Source: Dermacentor variabilis (taxonomy: Eukaryota; Arthropoda; Arachnida; Ixodida; Ixodidae). From it: a stretch of DNA of 64,000 nt. The stretch spans positions 1,798,001 through 1,862,000 of the forward strand of contig NW_027460346.1 in assembly GCF_050947875.1 (NCBI RefSeq). The letters run 5' to 3'. A program made the translations under genes and the position numbers. This document shows positions 8,741-20,771 of this stretch, one piece after another. Position 1 is the first letter of the stretch. Each line of letters begins with the position of its first letter. The notes beneath the pieces are model-generated. The model worked only from the letters and a program-made list of their open reading frames with translations. It ran no database searches and was not told the origin of the DNA.

Positions 8741-10725
8741 GAAACCTCGCTTCAGATAATTTAAACATACAGTAGCCTCTGTGGAAAATATTACGATGGA
8801 AATATGAGTCGGCGCTTCACAAAACGCTCGAAAAAATCAATGCCTTTCATACCGAAACTGAAAAAAAAAAGAAATGCCTCCATTAGCAGCCGCCGGATGT
8901 GACGTACTATGCAGACTGTAGAGAGCCAGCGCACGGGTCGTCTGCTTCCCTTGCTTGTATACCGTTTCCGTGTATCAGCGAACATGTGCCGCCCGTCTGC
9001 TAGCCACAGAGTTAGTATACTTTGCCATCTACTTCGTGCGCTGTGCCAATGCCGTTGCGCTCCCGCGATGTTCCTTTAATGCGAAGTGTCCTCCGAGTCC
9101 AGCCGCTTTTCTCTATCTAGTTGTCTACGTTCAACTGCAGAGCCTCGATGCGTTCTGCCTCCACTCGGATAAAAGTGAATTAGGTTGGCCAATATAAGGG
9201 TGCGGATATAGCCCGGCTTAGCGCGGTCGCGATTCTCGTGTGGCGTAGTTACGCTACATCGGCGAAAATTGGACTCTCTACAGTCTAGTGTGCCTGGCGC
9301 GGGAATAGGACTTGTCCTATCGCACGCCGGAGCCACTGGCACAGGGTGCATCGCAGGCTAGCTTGACTGAGCAGCAGCATATAATGGCCAACGTACAGTT
9401 CGAGTTCACTCAAGCGAGTGTGTTGCGTTTGCGCCGTGAACGAACCTCTCGCTCGCCACGCATTCCTGTGCTTGCACTGCGGCAACAACTGATCGCCGCG
9501 CTTCGGCGAGTCCCGTTTAAAGTGCAGGGTAGCATTTGAGCGATCTTAGCATGGAGGAAGCACATCGCAACGCGATTGAACCGAACCTGGAGGCCCAGCA
9601 CGTGATCGGACGTCAAAGTGCGCGGTTGGTTTTAGTGTTCCCGCTCTGCAGGCTGAGCAAGAGCGCAGCGAATAAAAGCTACTGTCATAGCAACTGGGAA
9701 CCAAACGTCTCAGGAAATCTCATTCTTGCTCCGTGACCTCGACGCAAGAGGTCACGTGTTGGGCCACGACTGTGAGTTCACGGAGTGTTCTCTTGACAAG
9801 GCTGGCTGCGTGACGCAATGCTCCCTTCTGTATATTTCTATCCTCTGTGGATCTTAGCATCTCCGGCATGACTAGAGTGTAGTGTATCGCGTACTGGAAT
9901 GAGGTCGAGACCGTCGGCCAGCGCTCTCCCGCCGCGTGTGGAAATATTCTGCGAGTGGGCTGCGAGCGAACTGGATTGGGGTGGAGACTGCGATTGCGCA
10001 TTGCACGCTGTTAAAATAGTGCTTTATTTGAACTACAAATTGAAGTTTATACCATTTTGCCACACATATATATTTGAGGCATAGATTATACAACATGTCG
10101 TTTTCAATTTTGCTGTCATTATGATGTGCGCCGTCTGCTAGCCAGCGCGTGTTCGTTGCGCGCACGCCCTGTTTTTGTTGTAGGCAGCTTGCACAGTACG
10201 TTTTCTTAAACCTCTTTACTTGCTTTGGTGGGACCGTGACACCTTGTTACCAGTTGTAATTCTAATCTGCTTGACTGCTGTCTTCAACGCAGTTTTCTAA
10301 ATATAACGTGCAATTCTGTCACAGCAACCGATCTGCAACTTGAAGCTACGTAAGGAAATTTTACTGTATTGTTCCACGCCCGCTTCTTGTTGGTGGCATA
10401 TTAAAGAATGCGTACAATAATCGAAGAAAACAATATTATAGCGAAACAAACTAGGTATATTAACAGCGTGGCGTGAAGAGGGAAAGCGGATGACTAAACT
10501 TCTCGGTAAAATGACATATTCACGACATATACACAATAGAAAAATTATCAGACACTTTAGATGCACTAATTGAACAAGTGAGAACTCTCGACCGGAACAA
10601 GCCTGTTTGCAGTAACAAACGCGGCACCGCCATACCTCTCTTCATGGTGGTGCCATGTTCATGGGAGATTGTGCAAGGCAGCTTCGACCGACGGTCTGTG
10701 GTTGGAACCTTATCACGGATGGAAC
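8741..10725. other. Intron 1 sequence without recognised feature
   Basis: Short open frames occur on both strands, none with a motif I know. Two similar words (CTGCTAGCCACAGAG at about 8997 and CTGCTAGCCAGCGCG at about 10136) hint at an old repeat. Confidence 0.5.
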
Positions 10726-11058
10726 TAGAGTTATTTATTGTTTATTTATCTATTTTCAATACTGCTGCTCTCCTTCGAGAGCGTGGCAGTTGGGCAGTAC
10801 AACAATTCATTTGTGCAGTGCAAGTTACAGATACTATACAAGTAATACCATGTTAAGATCAAATGGAATTGTAAATAAAAGAAAGAAAAAAAAGAAACAA
10901 GACGCTTTGCGAGAAATGGCCGAGGATAACAACGACAGCACAGGTATCATTAGGGGCAAGTAATGAAACACAGGTAACTAAAATTAAGCTCAGAGCGTTT
11001 GAGAATCATTATGACAAACGAATAAGCTGTCGTAAATGAGAAGGTTTATTAAAATTTG

Positions 11059-12692
11059 CTAATGAATAAAGCAATATGCGCCGGTGCGCCTGCATGCATA
11101 TGTACTCTTATACACACATTTCTTTTCTATTTGTGGGATAAATTCAGATGATGATTCAATGTTGGTGATAGTAGCATCAAGTCGGTGCCAGTCTGCTATT
11201 GCGAGCGGGAAGAAAGAATACTTAAACGTGTCATTTTTACCTACGTATTCTGTCAATGTGTGCGCATGCTTATTACGTGTAGGTCGAGCCTCGGAAAATG
11301 AAATGTATTTGGAAGTGTCTATCCTAAAATTATTTTTAAGTTGTTGAAACAAGAATTTTAAGCGAGCGTATTTTGTTCTTGTGGATAGCGTTCGCAAACC
11401 GGACTGCGTCAAAAGATTTGTTGGCGAGTCTGTATGTTTATATTTGTTATGGATGTACCTCACAGCTTTCCTTTGTATTGATTCTATATATAGCTTGCTT
11501 ATGTTAGTCAGTGTATGCGGAAACCAGACTGTGCTATTGTATTCGCGAACAATCCTTACGAACGATGTGTAGGCTAGCACCTTCGTTGACTTGGTTGCGA
11601 GCGCCACGCTTATTTTTAAGAAAAATAGTTTGTGTAGCGCCTTTGTGGTTATATTACTGATATGTTTGTCCCATTCGAGCTCCGAGGTTAGTGTAATGCC
11701 TCGATATTTGTTTTCTTCAACTTTGTTAAGTGGAGTACCGTTAATTGCGTATATAAATATTGATGATACCGTTGTCCTTGTTACAGTCATGATCGTGGAC
11801 TTTTGTATGTTTATTTGCATCTGCCATTTAGAGTACCGATTAGCTATGTCATCTAGAGAATCATTTAATTTAACACGATCATTGTACTGGTTAACTTCAC
11901 TGTATATGACGCAGTCGTCCGCGAATATTCTTATATGGCAATTGATGTCAGCTGTGATATCGTTAATATAGAGTAAGAAAAGCAATGGTCCGAGAACAGA
12001 CCCTAGAGGTACACCGGAAGTTGCTGCGACTGTATTAGAAAGCGTTTTTTCGTAAATCACAAACTGCGAGCGGTTACTTAAGAAACATTCTATCCAAGAA
12101 GCAAGTTCTCCTATACCAAAAACATTTTCAACTTTAGCTATTAATTAGCTGTGACATACACAATCGAAACTCTTAGATAAATCGAGTAGAATCAAGTCAT
12201 TTTGACCGTGGTTGTTAACTGTAACGGCAAGATCGTGGATTCTGTTCGTTGAGTTACCGTCAATAGACCACTGCGAAAGCCGTGTTGGTTGGGAGAGAAA
12301 AAATAAATGCGCTCTAGGGATACTGTCATATGCTTTAAGACTGTGTGTTCGAGAAGTTTGCATGATGTGCTAATTAGTGAAATGGGTCTGCAATTTGAAT
12401 GTAATGTTGTGTCAGCTACCTTGTGGATCGGGATTACCCTTGCGATTTTCCAATCGTGAGGTAGTTGTGAAGTCGTAAGTGATTTTCGGAAAACTAGGCC
12501 AAGATATTTACTACACCACGCTGTATATCTTTTGAGGAAAGTATTAGGTATATCGTCGGGGATACTACGTTTCTCGAGGTCAAGTTTAAGCAGTATATTG
12601 AAAACACCGGCATCCGTAATCTCTAGTTTATCGATTTTCATGTGATGTTGCGTTGCAATTGCGGAAATAATATTATCATCTGTCGTAAACAC
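11059..12692 (-). pseudogene. LINE ORF2 reverse transcriptase and C-terminal domain
   Basis: The frame 12060-11059 (333 residues) carries SGVPLGSVLGPLLFLLYIND and the catalytic FADD, followed by the long C-terminal region ending near RRTGAYCF. Upstream frames 12363-12145 and 12692-12192 hold the earlier RT blocks (PDDIPNTFLKRY, ARVIPIHK, NCRPISL, NQHGFRSG), split by a frame change near 12300. The enzyme would copy LINE RNA at a nicked target. The breaks show that this copy is inactive. Confidence 0.88.
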
Positions 12693-12733
12693 TGACCGAA
12701 AAAAGTCGTTATATGCGTTAGCCTTAGCAGTTT

Positions 12734-13800
12734 TTATTCGGGAAGAGGATGTGATGTAGCATTTTTATTGGCACGAAAGTAATTCCAGAACCCCTGGGGG
12801 TTATTAACAAGAAAATGAGGTAGTGTTACAACAAAGCAGTGCTGTTTAGCACGTTTAGCTTTAAGTTTGAATTCCGCAAAGGCGTCCGGTAAATTCTGAA
12901 TCCTGAATTCATCCCTGCCTTTTGTTTTTATTGCCCTGCGTAACCTTTTCAACTGTCGCTTTGCTTGAATTACTTCTCGCGTTATCTACGAATTATTTTT
13001 TGGAGGGCGCTTTGTTTTTGTAGGTACGTAGTGAGTGATGCAGTAAAGTACTACCGGTTTGAAGTGAAACCAAATAGAGTTTACATCTACTGAGGCATCG
13101 GAGCCAATTTCTGAAACATACTGGAATTCATGAGCGAGGTGCGTTAGCATACTGTTGTCATCAGCGTTTTCGAAGTCTGTTACTACAGATAGAGAAGAAT
13201 GAGTGGTTATGATGTCACTAAGAGGCACGATGCACGCTGGTACGTCGTGGTCTGATATACCATGAATTATATCATTTTTATACAGTTTATGTCCAAGTGA
13301 TTACTGAAAATATTAGATCAAGTTTGTTCTGAGTATTTCCCTGTGAGCGGGTGGGGCTTGATACAACCTGAAGAAGATTGAAGGTTAGCATGAGGTCAAA
13401 CAATGCATCCGAAGCTGATGACATGTAGCACATACTATTCCAGTTAATGTCTGGAAGAATAAAGTAACCCATGAGGATAATGCGGGAACCAGACACGTGA
13501 CGTTCCACGTAATCATGAGTGACACTGATAGAAGCATCACCAGAGTTGGGGCTCCGATAAACACAACCTATGAATCTGCTCGTACAGTCACAAAGTAGTT
13601 TGCAAAAAATGGCTTCTGCGCTGTGTACCTCTGGAAAAGCCACAAAGGAAAGGCCTTCTTTATCAATAACGCCACTCCACCACCACGTGTGGGGTGGTCT
13701 TTTCGGACCACAGAATAGTTAAGCAGTGCGAACTCGTGATCAAAAACATCAGGCGTGAGCCATGTTTCTGTTATGGCTGCTAGGTCAGGTTCGGGATCAA
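12734..13800 (-). pseudogene. LINE ORF2 APE-type endonuclease and linker
   Basis: Frames at 13643-13287, 13228-12986 and 12952-12734 read on the minus strand give endonuclease blocks: TETWLTPDVFDHEF and RGGGVALLIKK (about 13790-13640), FIGCVYRSPNS, and GYFILPDINW where active enzymes have GDFN. The active-site Asp and Asn of that motif are therefore lost. The frames are interrupted between domains. Confidence 0.8.
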
Positions 13801-14033
13801 TGATAGGTTTTCAAGTGGTTCAGGCTTGTTGGTGACACTTCTTGCATTTACCGTGAGGAGCATTAGTTCTATGATTTTGCAGTGCGACGAGTAGTAGTTC
13901 CCTTTTTGGTTGGTCGATAGGTACGCTCACCGCCATTGCTGCACTTGCAGTAGCTACTTCTACGCGTTCTTCATTAAGTGGTACCTTGTCTTCCTTCTAA
14001 TTGCTCCAAACATATACTCGACTATTTGTATAT

Positions 14034-14151
14034 TGTACGTGGACTGTGTAAAGAAGTTACAGGGCGTCTTAACGAAGACGACAAAGGGATGAGAAGGGAG
14101 AATAAAGAAGATGGCTGACAACATAGCCTAGCCCTACTGCGTATTATTACA
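14034..14151 (+). repeat. 5' LTR of nested Ty3/gypsy element
   Basis: TGTACG...TTACA, 118 bp, about 91 percent identical to 19901-20018 by eye (11 differences counted). It is preceded by TATAT (14029-14033), the same five bases that follow the 3' LTR, so the target duplication is intact. AATAAA lies inside at 14101-14106. A tRNA-primer-like TTGGCGCAGCC starts at 14154. Confidence 0.9.
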
Positions 14152-14153
14152 AA

Positions 14154-15216
14154 TTGGCGCAGCCGCATTTTTTCTGTGTGGACATTCAAGTCGAGATGTG
14201 GGTGGACTTCATTGGAGCAAATCAACGCGGTGGCATCCAAATCTTGGCTGCAACACCTCAAGATGAAGAGGAACAAGCTCTTCCGGAAGCAGTGAGCACT
14301 GGCGCATTTGTCTCCTATATAAGCGCTAGAACGAAGCTGACATACGATGATTTAGCTGCGAAAGAAAAAGTGAAGCTGAATATGAAACTTCAACATTATG
14401 AGAAGTTTGTGCTGACTCCAATTCGAAAGTGCGCGAAGCCTGCTACCGTTGCTTCGTCTGACAGTGGCGTCAACCTGCTCACTAAGTTTCTTGAAGTGCA
14501 ACAGGAACAAAACGGACAGCAAAATGAATTAATGCGTTCGCTTGTAAACGTGACTGAAAGAGGAATGAACAGGCCGAGTCTCGAATACGTGAAGCCAGAC
14601 ATATTTGATGGAGATTCCAGTAGTCCCAAGTCCTGGCTAACATTTTTGGAATATGGATGCAATGAAAACTACTGGCACAGTGATAAAGATAAAGTAAAAA
14701 AAAAACATGCGACTATTCCTATCAGGAATAGTCAAGAGGTGGTACGAATTGCGTGTCAACGCAAGCAACAAGCCATGGAAGGAGTGGAAGGAGCATTTTC
14801 TCGGCTCTTTTGGAGAGACCAAGGTATTATTATGGGATAAAGCTATCGTATTCAAGTACAGGTGTGGGTCTGCACTCAAAAGGAGGCTACTCCAGCTGGC
14901 TGACTCAGCCTTGCCCGAGACGTCTGTGGTTCCGCTTATCATTCATGGTTTGAGTCCGGACCTACAGAAGCAAATACAAGTGAGAGGGCCCAAAACGGTT
15001 GAAGAACTTCTGCAGGGAATGCGGGACGTCTACCTACAAGACTCTGGACCCCAGCGGCAGCCCATGATACCTGGTGCAAAGCGCCCAACTGCCACACGAG
15101 CTGGTGAAAGGCGCCCGCTTGCAAGCTGGAAGTCTGTCGCTTCTCCTGTGTCCTTTCTGACCGACCAAGGAGGCTCAAGCCAACACGAAGAGTCAAATGC
15201 TGTGATAAAAAACTAA
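14154..15216 (+). pseudogene. Gag of the nested Ty3/gypsy element
   Basis: Two frames, 14154-14840 and 14707-15216, overlap around a run of ten A (about 14696-14705), where a one-base slip has broken the gene. The second frame has capsid-like blocks (SGIVKRWYELRVNASNKPW, WKEHFLGSF, LPETSVVPLIIHGL). No zinc knuckle was found. Confidence 0.75.
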
Positions 15217-15262
15217 ATAAAGAGGGCTTCGGCTTCCACCTGAAGACACCAAGAGAAGCTGT

Positions 15263-16158
15263 TTATTGGTCGCATGCAAACCTCGTGTATATATCTGTTC
15301 CTGTTGATGGAAAGTAAAGGAGCGCGTTAGTTGATAGTGGAGCAAGCATCACAATTATGTATGCCCGTATTGTTGAGACTGAGACAGTACAACAGGGACG
15401 GGCTGTGTAAGTAGATGGATACGACGGAAGGCGAGATATTCCTGCTAAATGAACATGTTTAACCATATGCTGCCCCGGCAACAGCATTGCTACGCCGGCG
15501 CTAGTACTCGACGGAGTACCCTATCAATTACTCCTATCACGTCCAGCCTTCAGTGCACTTCGTCTTAATATCTACTGGACTACGGATGAAAAGCGGCACA
15601 ATCTCAGCGTCTCTTCAACTTCTTCTTCGAGGAGCCTACGGCAGCCATCGTCATGTGAAGATGTTAAGACGCTTCACTCGGAATTGGTATGCTTGAAGGG
15701 ATATCTCAAGGCAACTACAAAGTTTGAGCTACCATTTAAGTTAGGCGATACTACAGGGGGGAGAAAAAAGCCATATAGTATGTCACGGGAGAAGAGAATG
15801 TGGCTGAAGAATGAGCTTCAAAAGATGTTGGATGCACAGTTAATTCGTCCATCCACGTCTACATTCGCGTCGCCCATCACTATTGCACCTAAAGAAGATG
15901 GAAGCCTCCGACTTTGCACGGATTACAGGTAAATTATTAAACAGACAAAGCTTTTTCCTCTTCCTGTGCCACGAATAGACTCTATCATAGACGAGACGGG
16001 TGGCTGCAGAGTGTTTTCGCATGTTGATTTATGTAAAGAATTTTGGCAAGTTCCGCTTTCTGAAGAATACAATAAATACTCTGCCTTCATAACGCCTTTT
16101 GACATCTATGAATATAATCGACTCCCGTTTGGATGGAAGAACTCACCCGCTTGGTTCA
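15263..16158 (+). pseudogene. Protease and first half of RT of the nested Ty3/gypsy element
   Basis: The protease motif LVDSGASITIM lies near 15327-15360. The RT begins at 15684 (IRPSTSTFASPITIAPKEDGS, LCTDYR) and continues at 15966 (VFSHVDLCKEFWQVPL, LPFGWKNSPAWF), with stops at about 15317 and 15930. The SINE inserted after SPAW cuts it; the frame resumes at 16411. Confidence 0.85.
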
Positions 16159-16399
16159 TAATAATAATAATATTTGCGGTTTTACGTGCCAAAACCACTT
16201 TCTGATTACGAGGCACGCCGTAGTGGAGGACTCCGGAAATTTTGACCACCTGGGGTTCTTTAACGTGCACCTAAATCGAAGCACACGGGTGTTTTCGCAT
16301 TTCGCCCCCATCGATATGCGGCCGCCGTGGCCGGGATTCGATCCCGCGACCTCGTGCTCAGCAGCCCAACACCATAGCCACTGAGCAACCACGGCGAGT
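16159..16399 (-). mobile_element. Ruka-like tRNA-derived SINE with 12-bp target duplication
   Basis: On the minus strand it starts with a tRNA-like head: A box around GTTGCTCAGTGGCTA and B box GGGATCGAATCCC. The body has the GGGGGCGAAATGC and GGTGCACGTTAAAGAACC words, and it ends in an (ATT)n tail. CCGCTTGGTTCA (16147-16158) is repeated at 16400-16411. It interrupts RT coding. Confidence 0.93.
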
Positions 16400-16410
16400 C
16401 CGCTTGGTTC

Positions 16411-16629
16411 AAGAAGATGATGAATGACGTCTTGCGACCGTTTCTTTGGAAGTTTTGTGATGTGTATATCGACGATATAATAATTTACTCTCGCAATGAG
16501 GAGGAGCACTCGGAGCACCTTGCTAGTGTACTTCAAGCCCTGAATTATGCGGAACTCAAGATTAATGACAAGAAAAGTGAGTTTTTCCGAAGAAAACTTG
16601 TGTTTCTAGGTAGAGTATTTGATGGTTAA
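16411..16629 (+). pseudogene. Second half of RT palm of the nested Ty3/gypsy element
   Basis: KKMMNDVLRPFL, then the catalytic YIDD (VYIDDIIIYSR) and the thumb start, ending in LGRVFDG and a stop. It continues the frame broken by the SINE. About 35 bp later a LINE piece interrupts the element again. Confidence 0.88.
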
Positions 16630-16663
16630 ACCAAGACAACAAAGCAGGAATCAGTCGAACTAA

Positions 16664-18175
16664 TCTCAGATAGAGAGAGCAAATGATAAATGAAAGGTAG
16701 GGAGGTTAACCAGGACTGAGCCACGTTGGCTACCCTACACTGTGGAAAGGGAAAAGTGGACGGAAAGATTAGAAGAAGAAGAGAAAGTCCACTGGGGACA
16801 TCGTTCAGTCAATCAGTCCGGATCACAGACGCTGATTCAATCCTGTAGCTTTCAAATATCGCAGCAGCGCTTTTGTGGCCTTTTGTAGCTGCGATATGCG
16901 AGGCCATGGTCCCAAGATCTTGTTCAAGGTGAACGGTTTTCTATCTAACTGGTTGAGAGCTGTGCAGAGATCTTGTCTTTCATTTTCAAAAGATGCGCAG
17001 TAGCACAGTAGGTGTTTTATAGTTTCCTCGACACCGCAGGCATTGCACTCGGCGCTATCAGCCATTCCAATCAAATACGTATATGCATTCGTGAATGCGA
17101 CGCCCAAGCGTAAGCGGCACAGCATTGTTTCCACATTACGCGGAAGCCCTGGTAACAGCCGCAGTTGCATAAAGGGATCGAGGGAATGCAATCGATGTTG
17201 AGAGAAATCAGGTGTGTGCCACTTCTCCAATGTCATACGGTGCGCTAGCTTGCCTAAGTGTTGGGCTGCGTCAGTCCGCGATAAAAGTATAGAAACAAGG
17301 GTTGCTCCTTCGTGTGCTTTCCTAGCAGCTTCGTCAGCGAGGTCGTTGCCGGCGATACCGCAATGGCCAGGCAGCCACTGAAACACGACGTCGTGCCCTT
17401 TCGCGATCATGTGATTGTGCATTTCTCATATCTCCGACACGAGTTGTTCACAGGACCCGCGACTAAGAGATTACAGAAGACATTGTAAGGCCGCCTTCGA
17501 ATCGCAGAATATTGCCCACCGATTAGCCGGTTGGCTGTTAATATAATCAACGGCACCTCGGAGGGCAACAAGCTCCGAACCGGTCGATGTTGTCAAGTGA
17601 GAAGTCTTGTATCGGATGCTTAGTGATCGTGGTGGTATAACCACTGCCCCGGAGGAGCTGGTCTGGGTGGAAGAGCCATCCGTATATATGTGGACTCGGT
17701 CAAAGTAGAAAGTGCGCAAACAATCCAGAGCTGTTTACTTCAAGGCCAAGGTAGGCAGGTCGGTCTTCTTTTTATCCCTGGAACCGCAAGACGCACTTGA
17801 GGTTGTTTTAAACGCCACAAAGCTGAGGTTGAACATGCTGAGGGTGTGAAGCCCGATGGTAGGGAAGCACGATGCTTGCAGACCTCTTGGAGAAGGACGC
17901 CTGTGGTCGTCGTTCTGGCAGGTAGGCAAGAGAGCTTGATTGCATCCGTGATACATGAAGAACATAGGCCCTAAGCGTGTCGATGCTGATTTAAGTCGTG
18001 ATCGGATGGTCTCGAGCCGTTATAATAGTTCCTGCTGTTGAGGCGCTCCGCGGAAAGCCTAGGCAAACACGTAGTGCCTGTGCTTGCACGCTTTGAAGTT
18101 CTCGAAGGTTTGACTTGCATGTTTCAGCAAGCACGGGAGAGCTATAGCGTAGGAATCCGATAAAAAGTGGTCGAT
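16664..18175 (-). mobile_element. 5'-truncated I-like LINE carrying an RNase H domain
   Basis: On the minus strand it runs from 18175 (LRELQSVQAQALRVCLGLPR-type region with stops) through RNase H (17719-17471: VHIYTDGSS, GSELVALRGAVDYI, FCDSKAALQ; 17422-16823: FQWLPGHCGIAGNDLADEAA) to a C-terminal Cys/His motif (CNACGVEETIKHLLCYC) and a 3' UTR with GTGTAGGGTAGCC. The D, E, D and H/D RNase H residues are visible. It belongs to the same family as the copy at 31.2-39.35 kb, whose C-terminus and 3' UTR match. Confidence 0.85.
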
Positions 18176-18182
18176 CTCAATA

Positions 18183-18830
18183 ATGCAGAAACCGTATGAC
18201 CTACACTTTTTGCGGGTATTTCTAGGCTTTGCGAGGCATTTTCGGGCTTTTATGAGAGATTATGCCACGAAAACAAAGTGCCTCACAGAAATGTCCAAGA
18301 AGAATGTGCCATTTCGGTGGACAGCAGAGTGTGAATCCGTTTATCAAAGCCTTGTGAGCATCATTGCTTCTGAGCCAATTCTGACGCTTCCAGACTTCAA
18401 GTTGCCCTTCGAGCTGAACACCGACGCTTCTCATTACGGTACAGGCGCAGTGCTTTACCAGAGAGATTCAGAAGCTCCACGGAGCCGGCAACAAAAGGTC
18501 ATGGCATATTATTCGTATACATTCTCGAAAGCGCAACCTAATTACATGACTACGGAGAAAGAAGCTTAGGCAGTCCTAATGGCCGTACGCTATTTTAGAC
18601 CTTACGGATGGCAGGAGCTTCACGCTCTTTACCGATCATTAAGCCTTAACGTATATCATTAACCTCGCAGAGCCTAAAGGAAAAATTGCGCGGTGGGTGA
18701 GTAAACTCCAGCAGTTTGTGTTCGTGGTCAATCACAGACCTGGAGAAAACCTGAAGGATGCAGACGCACTCTCCAGACTTGCGGTAACCCCAGATTTGGA
18801 GACTGTCAGCGCAACTCTGCTGTGGGAGGG
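18183..18830 (+). pseudogene. RNase H region of the nested Ty3/gypsy element
   Basis: LRVFLGFARHFRAFM, FELNTDASHYGTGAVLYQ, TTEKEA then a stop, and after a gap FVFVVNHRPGENLKDADALSRL. These are the RT thumb-connection and RNase H blocks. The active-site TDAS and the later DADALSR are kept, but a stop at 18567 and a frame change break it. Confidence 0.85.
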
Positions 18831-19740
18831 AACTGAAGAACTGGAGTTCCACGATGGAAAGTTCGTAGTCCCGGAAACAATGGTACCTCGAATCTTGCAA
18901 CATTATCATGACTCCCCGGACTCTGGCGGGCACGACGGGTTCTGGCGAACTTATCGCAAGATTCTTCAGCGTTTCCGGTGGAACCCCTTGAAAGACGACG
19001 TCCAGCGGTACGTCCAGTCTTGCCATCATGTCAAGTCCATAAAGTACCTTCAGAGAATAGACGAGATAGTCCTACCTCGACATTCTGACATAACCGTTTG
19101 AAGTCATCCAGGTGGATTTTTCGGAGTTTAAGAAAAGGGCTACAGGAGTAAGGAAAACAAAGTCTTTCCTAGTGGCAATAGACCAGTGCACTAGAATAGT
19201 GGCCGCACGAGGGGGTGGAAAGACGCAAATAGTGTGATTGCCCTCTTGAGCCGACAGATGTTTAAGAATACCAAAGTAGTATTATCAGACAATGTACCAG
19301 CATTTGTAAGCAAGCGTCTGCAAGAGTGGGCGAAGGAACGAGGAGATATTTTGCGACGCTGCGCGAGACCATCCTGCAGGAAATGCCATGGCTGAAAGAA
19401 TCATACGAGACTTGAAACAGTTTATTTCCATGTATCCCCGTTTCAAAGGCGGATGGAAGTGCTGCTTGGAGGCCGCTGTAACTCTTCACAATCGGTCGCA
19501 CACTGCGAGTATTGGCTGTAGTCCCTATTTCGCAGCACTTGGAAAGACACCAGTGCTCCCTGCTGATCAACAGCTTGGTGTTGCTGACCGCCTGCAATTG
19601 TGCGAGAAGCGGAAAACTGCGGAAGCCTATCAGCGATACCGCGAAGATATGAAGAGGCAGTTCGACCGCCGCCACAACACGCGGGTATACCCCGTATACA
19701 GCTGAACGATTTAGTACTCGTCAGAAAAGGTCTTCCGGGT
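18831..19740 (+). pseudogene. Integrase of the nested Ty3/gypsy element
   Basis: Zinc-finger region near 18890-19040 (ILQHYHDSPDSGGHDG, YVQSCHHVKS), core pieces with frame breaks (VIALLSRQ, LSDNVPAFVS), then the frame 19388-19705 (AERIIRDLKQFI, LEAAVTLHNRSHTASIGCSPYFAALGK). The pieces follow the expected order, with several stops between them. Confidence 0.8.
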
Positions 19741-19900
19741 ACGAAGCAGGTGTACCGTATCACGTGCTGCAAACTGCAGTGCAAAAAGGTGTTCTCAAGA
19801 GAGTTGGTTACGTCAACAATGACGGCGTGCTCGAGTTTGCAACCATTGGTAACGTATTTATGTATAATCCCACGAGGGATGAGTCTTCAAAGAGGGGTGG

Positions 19901-20018
19901 TGTACGTGGACGTTGTGAAGAAGTTACAGGTTGTCTTAACCAAGACGACGAAGGGACGAGAAGGAAGAATAAAGAAGATGGCTGACACCATAGCCTAGCC
20001 CTACTGTGTATTATTACA
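19901..20018 (+). repeat. 3' LTR of nested Ty3/gypsy element
   Basis: Same length and ends (TGTACG...TTACA) as the 5' LTR. It is followed by TATAT (20019-20023), matching 14029-14033. Confidence 0.9.
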
Positions 20019-20029
20019 TATATAACTTA

Positions 20030-20771
20030 TCAAAAGCAACGGAAAGTCTCATTTCTTTGTGGGTTTGCTTTGGCACTGTTACAAAGTTTCCTTCGGATAT
20101 CGCGCACGCGTTTCGAAAAATCTTCTGCAATGGATACTCCTGTATCTTTAAGTTCGTATCCCCGTTTTAGTATTGAATGGCTACTCTTGAGTCAGGTAGC
20201 TTAAGAATTGCAGGCATAACCTTGTTCGGCGCTCCCCTACCGATCCGGCGAATACGTTCAATCGCCACTGGTTTTAATTCGAGCGTGTCTATAATTTTGT
20301 TTTTGTCACTGCACTTTCAAGTATCAAGGGTGTCTCTCTCTCTACCTCCGGTAAGCCGTATATCATCAGGTTAGTTCGCCTGCTACGATTCTCTAGATCG
20401 TCGATTTTGTCTTGCATGTCTTTGATAAGAATATTCATATTTGCAATTTGTTCTTGACAACAGTCGACCTTATCTTCTAGTGTTGTTATCAAGTCTAATT
20501 TCTGCTCTATTTTAGCCAGGCGACTTTTCTTAATCTCTTTTACATCCGCAGCTATTCCTTTTAATTGTTGGCCGATTTCAAGGCCTGGATTCGCCTCAAT
20601 GTCGCCGCCAAGCAATAAGAGCTTATGTATATGCATCGCATGCTCAATCACAACAGCACATAGCCGTGGGCACTGCAGCACAAATAATAAAGGGTCGTTT
20701 GAGCGGATACACTTTCCATATCGCCTCCTCACCTGTAGGATGAAGATAAGCGGATTATTAGCTGATTGCAT
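20030..20771 (-). pseudogene. LINE ORF1 with coiled coil and 2A-like motif
   Basis: The frame 20771-20289 (160 residues) has a hydrophobic LLLLGGDIEANPGLE at residues 51-65. A heptad-like coiled coil follows (about 70-125), then DLENRSRRTNLMIYGLPE, a block typical of LINE ORF1 RNA-binding proteins. In another frame the protein continues to about 20030 (SIAEDFSKRVRDIRRKLCNSAK). The frame change and the LTR element inserted at 20018 kill it. Confidence 0.75.
20580..20609 (-). other. 2A-like peptide motif GGDIEANPGL in LINE ORF1
   Basis: The canonical 2A core is D-V/I-E-X-N-P-G-P. Here every core residue is kept except the final Pro, which is Leu, so ribosome skipping is not expected in this copy. 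Confidence 0.6.

Larger units (their letters stand above)
14034..20018 (+). mobile_element. Complete but dead Ty3/gypsy element with 118-bp LTRs, nested in a LINE
   Basis: Order: LTR, gag, protease, RT, RNase H, integrase, LTR, the usual Ty3 order and unlike the element at 1-4828. A purine-rich tract (AAAGAGGGGTGG, 19889-19900) precedes the 3' LTR. About 1.75 kb of the length is later insertions (SINE at 16159-16399 and LINE piece at about 16664-18175), leaving about 4.2 kb. Stops and frame changes occur in all domains. Confidence 0.9.
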
